Shown here piece after piece: positions 1 to 6,712 of a DNA stretch of 14,601 nt. Numbering within the stretch: the stretch's first letter is position 1; each line of letters opens with the position of its first letter. The stretch is from an uncultured Bacilli bacterium. Lineage in GTDB: Bacteria; Bacillota_I; Bacilli_A; RF39; UBA660. The notes below the pieces were generated by a model. It had not been told where the DNA came from. It ran no database searches and was given only the letters and a program-made list of their open reading frames with translations. The stretch is from assembly GCA_934148875.1 (NCBI GenBank), contig CAKPDJ010000034.1:1-14601 (forward strand). Direction: 5' to 3'. The position numbers were made by a program, and so were the translations under genes.

Positions 1-264
1 TTTAGAATGTATTTAACTGATAATCAAAAAGAATTAGTTCATAAAACATTTGGTTGTACAAGATTTGTATATAATTACTTTTTAAGTAAATGTAAGGGAA
101 ACGGTTATAAAAAAGCATATGATATGCGTAAAGAAAAAGTATAAATATTATGTTTGAAGGGTTAAGAATACATTATCAAAGCTAAAAAAAAACAAAATAA
201 AATATAGAAAAACGAAAAAATAAGTACGGTAGCGACTATCGGAATTTAAGCCTATGGAGAATAG
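1..264 (+). pseudogene. tnpB: Remnant of IS200/IS605-type tnpB (N-terminus and C-terminal tail only)
   Basis: The frame open at the left edge encodes 47 residues and stops at TAA 142-144. It contains FGCTRFVYNYFL, typical of the N-terminal helix-turn-helix region of TnpB (OrfB_IS605 family), the RNA-guided nuclease of these transposons. About 80 bases later, in the same frame, 223-261 reads STVATIGI-stop-AYGE. This closely resembles the usual TnpB C-terminal tail (STVGTTGIKAYGD-like), with in-frame stops at 247-249 and 262-264. The catalytic RuvC core and zinc finger, roughly 300 residues, are missing. It is therefore an internally deleted, decayed gene that cannot make an active nuclease. 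The first few codons lie outside the window. No tnpA is visible. The N-terminal match is clear to me; the C-terminal match is by motif memory. Confidence 0.8.
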
Positions 265-314
265 AGGGTACTCTATCTGTGAAGTAGGAAACTTGGGAGG
301 TAACGACCAAGGCG
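212..314 (+). ncRNA. Candidate omega-RNA / transposon right-end structured RNA
   Basis: In IS200/IS605 elements the guide RNA scaffold (omega-RNA) overlaps the 3' end of tnpB and the right end. Here that stretch contains nested stems. CGGTAG 227-232 pairs with CTATCG 236-241 (one G-U). ATAGAG 261-266 pairs with CTCTAT 271-276 around a GGTA loop. An outer CCTAT 251-255 can pair with GTAGG 284-288. The region is visibly more G-rich than its flanks (for example CTTGGGAGGTAACGACC). Structure and position fit an omega-RNA, but expression and exact ends are inferred. Confidence 0.45.
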
Positions 315-341
315 AATAAAAATTTTAATTTTTATTCTTTT
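314..341 (+). terminator. AT-rich palindrome at the transposon right end, terminator-like
   Basis: GAATAAAAATT 314-324 and AATTTTTATTC 327-337 form a perfect 11-bp inverted repeat, followed by TTTT. It sits where the right end of the IS200/IS605 remnant is expected, so it may be the subterminal hairpin of the element. It could also act as a weak rho-independent terminator; the stem is almost all A-T. Confidence 0.4.
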
Positions 342-348
342 GTTCTCG

Positions 349-723
349 ATGTACTATGTTAATAAATTAGATGGCTATTGGATTAATGATTCTAATGAGT
401 TACTATATTTTGATAAAAATAACTATTCAATATATATTGATAAAGATAATTTTGATGATAATTATTATTATGGAAAATATAGTCTCGATAATGGTCTTGA
501 TTTTGGTAATGATACTATTTTATATGGTGATGATGAATATTATTACTATCGTATTAATACTTTTGATAATTATATTAAATATAATGGTACAATTTATGAT
601 AATACAATTTCAATGATAGAAAAAGGTTTTACTTTAAAGCTTAATAAAAAGTCTAAAGATAAACTGATATTGGTTTTTAATGATAGTAATACCGAAATGA
701 GTTTTAATAAGAATGATAAATAG
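349..723 (+). CDS. Small Tyr/Asp-rich protein, probably 5'-truncated next to the transposon remnant
   Basis: This encodes 124 residues if it starts at ATG 349; an in-frame TTG at 340 is also possible. Neither has a convincing ribosome binding site, and the frame opens directly at the transposon right end. The protein begins almost at once with LDGYWINDSNELLYFDKNNY, a pattern (L-x-G-x-W, then L-x-F, then a G-x-Y strand) seen in small lipocalin-like or META-like beta domains. Such domains usually follow a signal peptide or membrane anchor, and neither is present here. I infer that the 5' part of the gene was lost on transposon insertion. The stop codon overlaps the Shine-Dalgarno site of the next gene, so the two were probably co-transcribed. 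The function is unknown to me; it may now be an inactive fragment. Confidence 0.55.
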   Translation: MYYVNKLDGYWINDSNELLYFDKNNYSIYIDKDNFDDNYYYGKYSLDNGLDFGNDTILYGDDEYYYYRINTFDNYIKYNGTIYDNTISMIEKGFTLKLNKKSKDKLILVFNDSNTEMSFNKNDK

Positions 724-731
724 GAGTAGAT

Positions 732-1646
732 ATGAAATACTGGTGGTTAGAAAAATATAAAAACTTCAAAATTGTTCAAATAAGTGAATTATATTATGAT
801 GTTCATTATTTTATAACTATGCCTAAAAATTATGAAAAACAGTACCAATCATTAAAAGATAAAAATATAGATGATTTGTTAGAAGAAGAGTTATTGATTC
901 TTTTGTATAAGATAGTAACTACTAAAAACATTAAAAATAATCATTTGAATGTTATCATAGAAAAACTTTTAGAAACACCTGATAATAGTTTTCCTAGTAG
1001 TGATTATTCTTTAAAAGAAATGTTAGATGAAATTAAAAATTTAAAAGCTAATCTACCATATAGAGAAAAACTAGATACTAATAATATAGCTATATGTTAT
1101 CATTGTTTGAATATTTTTTATGTTGATAAAATTAAAAAAATAAATAAAAATAATTTGTGTTTGTGTCCTTATTGTTTAAGCCATGGATTATATTTTGATA
1201 ATGATTATATTCCTATGAATTATATTTTTATAAAATTAGCACAAATGTATCATTATACTTCTTTATTGGGATGTAGTTTTAAAAATATACAAAAAATTAT
1301 AAAAAAGAATGTTTCCACAAAAACTGTGGAAAAACCAGATAATAGTATAGTTATTTCGGATTTTGTTTTTAATAATAAAATTTTACCAATTGATGAGAAA
1401 ATTATTAGTAGAAATTTGATGTTGAATTTGTATAAGTATGAAAACAACTTGGATGAAGTTGCAACTATTTATATTTCTGATTTGGATTATAGAGTAACAG
1501 ATGAATTAATGATGATTATTTTAGTAACTATTATGGAAACTTTATCAAATACTATTTATTTAAAAAGAATAATATTAATATTTAATGATGATGATTTAAA
1601 GAAAAAGTTTGATTGTTTATTAAGGATTATTAATACATTTAAGTAG
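732..1646 (+). CDS. Uncharacterised zinc-ribbon protein (304 aa)
   Basis: A good ribosome binding site (GGAG 723-726) precedes ATG 732, and the coding sequence ends at a terminator. The protein is cytosolic in character: no signal peptide or membrane span is visible. The first 110 residues are charged and helical. C122-x-x-C125 and C145-x-x-C148, with an extra C143, form a two-knuckle zinc ribbon (ICYHC ... LCPYC). The spacing resembles the CPYCGIDS-type zinc ribbon of a family annotated only as cytoplasmic protein, but that match is from memory and weak. The C-terminal third has alternating hydrophobic stretches with no motif I recognise. The gene lies just upstream of the T7SS promoter and reads the same way, but a terminator separates them. 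A role connected to secretion is therefore not supported by operon structure. Confidence 0.75.
   Translation: MKYWWLEKYKNFKIVQISELYYDVHYFITMPKNYEKQYQSLKDKNIDDLLEEELLILLYKIVTTKNIKNNHLNVIIEKLLETPDNSFPSSDYSLKEMLDEIKNLKANLPYREKLDTNNIAICYHCLNIFYVDKIKKINKNNLCLCPYCLSHGLYFDNDYIPMNYIFIKLAQMYHYTSLLGCSFKNIQKIIKKNVSTKTVEKPDNSIVISDFVFNNKILPIDEKIISRNLMLNLYKYENNLDEVATIYISDLDYRVTDELMMIILVTIMETLSNTIYLKRIILIFNDDDLKKKFDCLLRIINTFK
1312..1332. repeat. Perfect 8-bp inverted repeat inside a coding region
   Basis: TTTCCACA 1312-1319 and TGTGGAAA 1325-1332 flank AAAAC. It is unusually GC-rich for this gene, with no T-run after it, so it is not a terminator. It may be only a chance hairpin of the message. Confidence 0.5.
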
Positions 1647-1672
1647 TTAGCATTATGTGAAACTACTTTTTT
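1641..1672 (+). terminator. Rho-independent terminator after the zinc-ribbon gene
   Basis: AAGTAGTT 1641-1648 pairs with AACTACTT 1661-1668 across a 12-base loop, and the run of T continues to 1672. The stem includes the stop codon TAG 1644-1646. It separates this transcript from the T7SS operon. Confidence 0.7.
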
Positions 1673-1677
1673 AATAA

Positions 1678-1706
1678 TTGACACTACATCTGATTGAGTG
1701 TAGAAT
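1678..1706 (+). promoter_or_regulatory. Sigma-A-type promoter of the T7SS operon
   Basis: A perfect -35 box TTGACA (1678-1683), a 17-base spacer and the -10 box TAGAAT (1701-1706, one mismatch to TATAAT) lie directly after the upstream terminator. Transcription would start near 1713, giving a leader of about 140 bases before essC. No other promoter this good is obvious before the terminator at 11616. Confidence 0.75.
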
Positions 1707-1736
1707 ATAGTTAGTATATAGTAGTGTAGGATATAG
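1696..1736 (+). repeat. Direct repeat overlapping the -10 box, candidate operator
   Basis: AGTGTAGAATATAG (1697-1710) recurs as AGTGTAGGATATAG (1723-1736), 13 of 14 bases identical at a 26-base period. One copy covers the -10 box and the other falls just downstream of the predicted start. In addition ACACTAC 1681-1687 is the inverse of GTAGTGT 1721-1727. This placement is what a repressor or activator site would show; the regulator is unknown. Confidence 0.45.
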
Positions 1737-1778
1737 CATGTATACAGTTATTTATTACAGTTAATTAATTTGATTTTT

Positions 1779-1820
1779 AGTATTATAAATATTTTTATTA
1801 ATTGTTTCTATACTAATACT
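1779..1820 (+). other. Leader inverted repeat upstream of essC
   Basis: AGTATTA 1779-1785 is the exact inverse of TAATACT 1814-1820 and could form a long-loop stem in the roughly 140-base 5' leader of the T7SS transcript. No known riboswitch class is recognisable and the stem is A-T rich, so this is weak. The rest of 1713-1852 holds only AT-rich sequence with a short direct repeat of ACAGTTA (1744 and 1757). Confidence 0.3.
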
Positions 1821-1852
1821 GAATATCATTTTGAAATGGTTGGGTGGTTTGT

Positions 1853-4800
1853 GTGAAAATATTTATGCTAGGTGCTGGTTCAAAATATAATTGTTTTGAA
1901 CTTCCAGAAAAGATAGAGGATTCCCTTTTAATACCATATAAAATAGATAATGAATCTGTAGAACACGTGATTACTGTTGAAGCTGAGAATGGTGAGTGGA
2001 TTTTAAAAAGTAATGGTAGTGTTAATATTATAGAAGGCGAAATGACTGTTCCACAGAAGAAATTAGTTGCCTATAGTTTTTATCATTTGAAAGTATTAGG
2101 ATATGATAAAGAAGTATTACTTTATGCTTCTCCTTTGATTGATACTGAAACATATAAATTAAGTTTTAATGATTTAAATGTTCTAACTATAGGAAGAAAT
2201 GATACATGTAATATTCAATATTTAGAAGAATATGTTGATGATATATGTTTGCAGTTATCTTTAAGTGATGGTAATTGGATTGTTCATAATGAAAAATCGC
2301 ATTCTATATATTTGAATTCTGTATTAATAACCAAAGATGAAATTTTAAAACTTGGTGATATTATTTTTATTATGGGATTAAAGATTGTTTGGATGGGTAG
2401 TTTTATTAAAATTAATAATCCAAATAAAAAAGTAAAAGTTCAAGGTTTCGCAATATATGCAGAATCAGAAGATTATAATAATACTGTATACAGTGAAGTT
2501 AAGGATGAAGATGCATATGTTGATTTATACAAGGAAGAAGATTATTTTTATCATACACCAAGACTTAAGAATTTGTTAGTTGAAGAAAATATTAAAATTG
2601 ATGCTCCACCTCAAAAAGAAAAAACAGAAGATTTGCCAGCAATTTTATCAATAGGATCTAGTATTACTATGGGTGCTTCTTCTTTAATGATGGGATATAG
2701 CGTAGTTCAAGGACTAACTAGTGGTACAAAAACATTATCTAGTTCTCTTCCATCTATCGTTATGTGTCTTTCAATGGTAATAGGTAGTTTGATATTACCT
2801 AAAATATCTAGTAATTACCAAAAGAAGCAGTCAAAGAAAAGGGAAAAATTAAGACAAAGAAAGTATACAGAATACCTAGAAAAACAGGTAGAACAGATCG
2901 AAACAATTATTAAAAGTCAAGAACAGGCTTTAAATGATACTAGTCCATCAGTGTTAGATTGTAAAGAAATGATTTTAAATAAAAAAATCAAGAATGCCAA
3001 CTTTTGGTCTAGAGAAGTTACTGATAATTATTTTTTATTGGTTAGACTTGGTATTGGTAGAATGCCATCTAAGATTAATATTGATGCTCCTCAAGAACAT
3101 TTTAGTTTAGATGAAGATAATCTTTTTGAAAATGTTTATCAGACCGTTGAAGCATCAAAATATTTAAATAATATACCAATTACTTATTCATTTGTTGAAA
3201 ATAAAATAACAGGATTATTTTTTAATTGTAGTTATAAAAATGCATATGTAGATAGTTTGATTTTACAATTGGTTGCTTTACAAAGTGCTAATGATTTAAA
3301 AATTATCATTTTAACTACAGAAGATAGAGCTGATAGATGGGATTATTTAAAATATTTACCACACAATTGGAGTTTAGACAAACAAGTACGTTTATTTGCA
3401 GCTAATTCTAATGATATTAATGAAGTTTCTAACTATTTAGCTGATGAATATAATAAAAGAAAAGAACAAATTACTTCTAATAAGGATAAAACAGAATTAA
3501 AAAATGTACCTTATAAGGCATTTGGTACATATTATTTGATTATAAATGATAATTATAAAGTGATTAAAAATTTAAATTTAATTGATAATTTATTTAAAGA
3601 TAAAGAAAATTTTGGTTTTTCATTAATATGTATAGAAGATAAATTACGTGATTTACCTAAAGAATGTGAAAAGTTTATTGAAATAGCTGAAAAACAGGGT
3701 AGTGTTTTAGGAACTGAAATCAATAGCCAAAACCATCAAAAATTCAAAAATGAATTTGATCAAACATTAGATATGAGAAAAATAGGGGAGGTTTTATCAA
3801 ATATTCCTATTGCTTCTGACAGTCTAAATAATATTTTGCCTAATAGCTTATCTTTTTTACAGATGTATAATGTTTCAAAAATCGATCATTTAAATATTTT
3901 GAATCGTTGGAAAAATAATAATCCTGTACTAAATTTAGCTACACCAATTGGTGTACATACTAATGGTGAACAGTTTATTTTGGATTTGCATGAAAAATTT
4001 CATGGACCACATGGATTGATTGCTGGTTCTACTGGTAGTGGAAAAAGTGAATTTATATTAACATATATTTTGTCAATGGCTGTTAATTATCATCCTTATG
4101 AAGTTCAATTTGTGTTAATTGATTATAAAGGTGGTGGACTAGCTGGTGCTTTTGAAAATAAAGAAACTGGTGTTAAACTTCCACATTTAATTGGTACAAT
4201 TACTAACTTAGATACCAGTGAAATGAATAGAACTTTGGTATCAATTGAAAGTGAATTAAAGAGAAGACAGAAAAAATTTAATGAAGTAAGGGAACAATTA
4301 GGGACTGGAACTATCGATATTTATAAATATCAAAAATTATATCGTGAAGGTTTAGTAAAAGAACCTATGGCTCATTTATTTATTATTAGTGATGAGTTTG
4401 CTGAGCTTAAAAGTCAGCAACCTGAATTTATGCAACAGTTAATTTCGACAGCTCGTATTGGTCGTAGTTTAGGAATGCATTTGATACTCGCTACACAAAA
4501 ACCTACTGGTGTTGTTAATGATCAAATTTGGAGTAACTCAAAGTTTAAAGTTTGTTTAAAGGTACAAGATAGATCAGATAGTATGGAAATGTTAAAACGA
4601 CCTGAAGCTGCTAGTATTAAAGAAGTTGGTAGATTTTATCTTCAAGTCGGATATGATGATTATTTTGATATTGGTCAGTCTGGTTGGGCTGGTGAAAAAT
4701 ATGTTCCAACAGATGTAATTATTAAAAAAGAGGATGATTCGATTAATTTTATTAATAATGTTGGATATGTAACTAAATCTATTAATAATGAAGTAAAGAA

Positions 4801-6457
4801 AGAAGTTGTTGAAGATAATGGTGATCAATTAACTAATATTGTTAAGTATATATCTGATTTAGGTAAGAAGGAAGATATTCATACTACTAAATTATGGTTA
4901 GATGCTATTCCAAAAGAAATATTTGTTGAAAATTTGAAAAAGAAATATCAATATCATCCAACTCCATATTTAGTTACTCCTGTTATTGGTGAGTTTGATC
5001 AACCTAATGCTCAAAAACAAGGATTATTAAATGTTGATTTAACTAAAAAAGGTGGTCTATTAATATATGGTCAGCCTAATAGTGGTAAAGAAAATTTACT
5101 ATCTACTATTATTTGGTCTATATCATTAGAACATTCTCCAGATGAAGTAAGTATTTATGTACTTGATTTTGGTGCTGAAACTTTAAAAATGTTTCATAAG
5201 TTTCCACATGTTGGTGAAGTTATTACTATTGATGAAAATGATAAAATTGTTGACTTATTTGCTTTAGTTGAAGAGGAATTAGAACATAGAAAAGAGTTGT
5301 TCTCTGATTTTGGTGGAAGTTATGTTACATATATTGAGAATAGTGGTAATAAGTTACCATTAATGGTTATTATTTTAAATAACTATGAAGCTTTTAGCGA
5401 AACATATCCAAAATATGTTGATGGAATTCAACCATTTTTAAGAGATGGTAGCAAATATGGAATAGATTTCATTGTTACTACAGCAACTACTAATAGTATT
5501 AGAAGTAGAACAGCTCAAAACTTTAATACTAAAATATCATTACAGTTGCCAAATGAATCAGATTATAGAAGTGTATTAAATGCACCACGTGGATTATTTC
5601 CAGCTAAGTATTTTGGTAGAGGTTTAATACAAAGAGATGATGAAGTATTTGAATTTCAAACGGCTTATATTTATGAACAAAAAAATATTAATAATGTAGT
5701 TAGAACGGTATCAGAACAATTAAATAAGGCCTATACAACTCGTACTAAAAAATTAAAAAGAGTTCCTAATATAGTATCTGTTGATGCTGTTTTGGATAAT
5801 ATTTCTACATTAGAAAATGTTCCTGTTGGTTATGATATTAATACTAAAGATGTTGTTGGATTTAATCTTTTAGAGACTAAATTTGTTCCTTTATTAGCTA
5901 ATGATATATCAGAATATGTTAGTTTTATTAAAGCATTTAGTGAGATTATTAGTAGAATAAATGGTGTTAATTTAAAGGTAATAGATTGTATCTCAATATT
6001 GAAACAACCAATACCTAATGTTAAGTGTTTTAATAATAATTTTGAACAATTATTAGTTATGATTAATAATGAAATGGTTCAATCTAAACAAAATGGATTG
6101 AAAAATGTATATATATTTATAGGAATAAGTTCGTTAAAAGATAAGCTATCTGTACCGGCTAAACAGTTATTTGATAGAATATTTAATGAAAAATCTGAAA
6201 ATACTATTTTTATATTTGCTGATCATTATACTTCTTATAGGAAATTGCAATTAGAAAGTTGGTATCAAAATAATATTGATAATAATACTGGTATTTGGTT
6301 AGGCTCTGGTATAGGTGGACAAATGATTCTAAATGTTAATAATTTAAGTATTGACGATAGAAATCTTTCTTATCCATATATGGCTTTGGTTATAAATAAT
6401 GGAAATTATAAATTTATTAAGCATGTTGTTGATATGGAGGAAGAAAATGAAAAATAA
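1853..6457 (+). CDS. essC: EssC/YukBA-type FtsK/SpoIIIE ATPase, motor of a type VIIb secretion system
   Basis: This encodes 1534 residues, close to the usual EssC length of about 1,480-1,500. I choose GTG 1853 because GGGTGG (1842-1847) sits 5 bases upstream; GTG 1844 is the in-frame alternative. Domain order: an N-terminal FHA-like pair, the second with the G-R signature at 114-115; two membrane segments at about 263-287 and 298-318; a basic coiled stretch; a linker; then three FtsK/SpoIIIE-like ATPase domains. D1 has an intact Walker A (GSTGSGKS, 725-732) and Walker B (IISDEFAEL, DE at 847-848). D2 has GQPNSGKE (1073-1080), with Glu in place of Ser/Thr, and IILNNYEAF (NN at 1176-1177) where Walker B acids are expected. 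D3 shows no P-loop. EssC anchors the T7SS in the membrane and powers export of WXG100-type substrates. It leads the operon and overlaps esaB by 11 bases. Confidence 0.95.
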   Translation: MKIFMLGAGSKYNCFELPEKIEDSLLIPYKIDNESVEHVITVEAENGEWILKSNGSVNIIEGEMTVPQKKLVAYSFYHLKVLGYDKEVLLYASPLIDTETYKLSFNDLNVLTIGRNDTCNIQYLEEYVDDICLQLSLSDGNWIVHNEKSHSIYLNSVLITKDEILKLGDIIFIMGLKIVWMGSFIKINNPNKKVKVQGFAIYAESEDYNNTVYSEVKDEDAYVDLYKEEDYFYHTPRLKNLLVEENIKIDAPPQKEKTEDLPAILSIGSSITMGASSLMMGYSVVQGLTSGTKTLSSSLPSIVMCLSMVIGSLILPKISSNYQKKQSKKREKLRQRKYTEYLEKQVEQIETIIKSQEQALNDTSPSVLDCKEMILNKKIKNANFWSREVTDNYFLLVRLGIGRMPSKINIDAPQEHFSLDEDNLFENVYQTVEASKYLNNIPITYSFVENKITGLFFNCSYKNAYVDSLILQLVALQSANDLKIIILTTEDRADRWDYLKYLPHNWSLDKQVRLFAANSNDINEVSNYLADEYNKRKEQITSNKDKTELKNVPYKAFGTYYLIINDNYKVIKNLNLIDNLFKDKENFGFSLICIEDKLRDLPKECEKFIEIAEKQGSVLGTEINSQNHQKFKNEFDQTLDMRKIGEVLSNIPIASDSLNNILPNSLSFLQMYNVSKIDHLNILNRWKNNNPVLNLATPIGVHTNGEQFILDLHEKFHGPHGLIAGSTGSGKSEFILTYILSMAVNYHPYEVQFVLIDYKGGGLAGAFENKETGVKLPHLIGTITNLDTSEMNRTLVSIESELKRRQKKFNEVREQLGTGTIDIYKYQKLYREGLVKEPMAHLFIISDEFAELKSQQPEFMQQLISTARIGRSLGMHLILATQKPTGVVNDQIWSNSKFKVCLKVQDRSDSMEMLKRPEAASIKEVGRFYLQVGYDDYFDIGQSGWAGEKYVPTDVIIKKEDDSINFINNVGYVTKSINNEVKKEVVEDNGDQLTNIVKYISDLGKKEDIHTTKLWLDAIPKEIFVENLKKKYQYHPTPYLVTPVIGEFDQPNAQKQGLLNVDLTKKGGLLIYGQPNSGKENLLSTIIWSISLEHSPDEVSIYVLDFGAETLKMFHKFPHVGEVITIDENDKIVDLFALVEEELEHRKELFSDFGGSYVTYIENSGNKLPLMVIILNNYEAFSETYPKYVDGIQPFLRDGSKYGIDFIVTTATTNSIRSRTAQNFNTKISLQLPNESDYRSVLNAPRGLFPAKYFGRGLIQRDDEVFEFQTAYIYEQKNINNVVRTVSEQLNKAYTTRTKKLKRVPNIVSVDAVLDNISTLENVPVGYDINTKDVVGFNLLETKFVPLLANDISEYVSFIKAFSEIISRINGVNLKVIDCISILKQPIPNVKCFNNNFEQLLVMINNEMVQSKQNGLKNVYIFIGISSLKDKLSVPAKQLFDRIFNEKSENTIFIFADHYTSYRKLQLESWYQNNIDNNTGIWLGSGIGGQMILNVNNLSIDDRNLSYPYMALVINNGNYKFIKHVVDMEEENEK

Positions 6458-6701
6458 AGTTTTAGTACAATTGGTTATTCCTGATATTGAAAAGTCTTTT
6501 GATATCTATCTTCCAATTAATAAAAGAGTCGGTAATATTATTAATTTGTTGAATAAAGCTATAACAGAAATTACGGGAGGAACTTATCAAGGAACAAAGA
6601 AGACGGGTTTATATAATAGTAGAACTGGTGAAAAATATGCAGTAGATGATTTGATTAGAAATACTACTATTAGAAATGGTGCAAGATTAGTATTATTGTA
6701 G
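6447..6701 (+). CDS. esaB: EsaB/YukD-type ubiquitin-like T7SS protein
   Basis: This encodes 84 residues, the normal size for YukD/EsaB. The start ATG 6447 follows GGAGGAA (6437-6443); a longer in-frame reading from 6399 has no ribosome site and lies inside essC. The protein has the compact ubiquitin-like pattern of the family. It opens with a beta strand (KVLVQLVIPD), followed by a helix with GNIINLLNKAI. The C-terminal half has the typical NSRTGEKY ... IRNGARLVLL, which ends in the last strand. EsaB is a small cytosolic protein needed for or regulating T7b secretion in Staphylococcus and Bacillus. The 11-base overlap with essC suggests translational coupling. No diglycine tail is present, so it is not a modifier-type ubiquitin. 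Confidence 0.9.
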   Translation: MKNKVLVQLVIPDIEKSFDIYLPINKRVGNIINLLNKAITEITGGTYQGTKKTGLYNSRTGEKYAVDDLIRNTTIRNGARLVLL

Positions 6702-6712
6702 AAGGTGAAAAA

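Noticed and set aside
212..314. Riboswitch or group I intron
   Set aside because: No conserved core of a known riboswitch or intron is visible, and the TnpB tail coding within the same stretch explains it as a transposon end.
371..616. Ile/Met-rich open frame overlapping the first gene
   Set aside because: It is a low-complexity out-of-frame shadow with no ribosome binding site.
1312..1332. DnaA boxes or replication origin
   Set aside because: TTTCCACA differs from the TTATNCACA consensus, and there is no cluster of boxes and no dnaA or dnaN nearby.
4592..4828. Antisense open frame inside essC
   Set aside because: It lies within a conserved EssC coding region, and its Ile/Asn-rich composition is a by-product of the AT-rich complement.
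6399..6446. Longer N-terminus for EsaB starting inside essC
   Set aside because: It has no ribosome site, and the added residues do not fit the compact ubiquitin-like family; ATG 6447 has GGAGGAA in front and gives the usual length.
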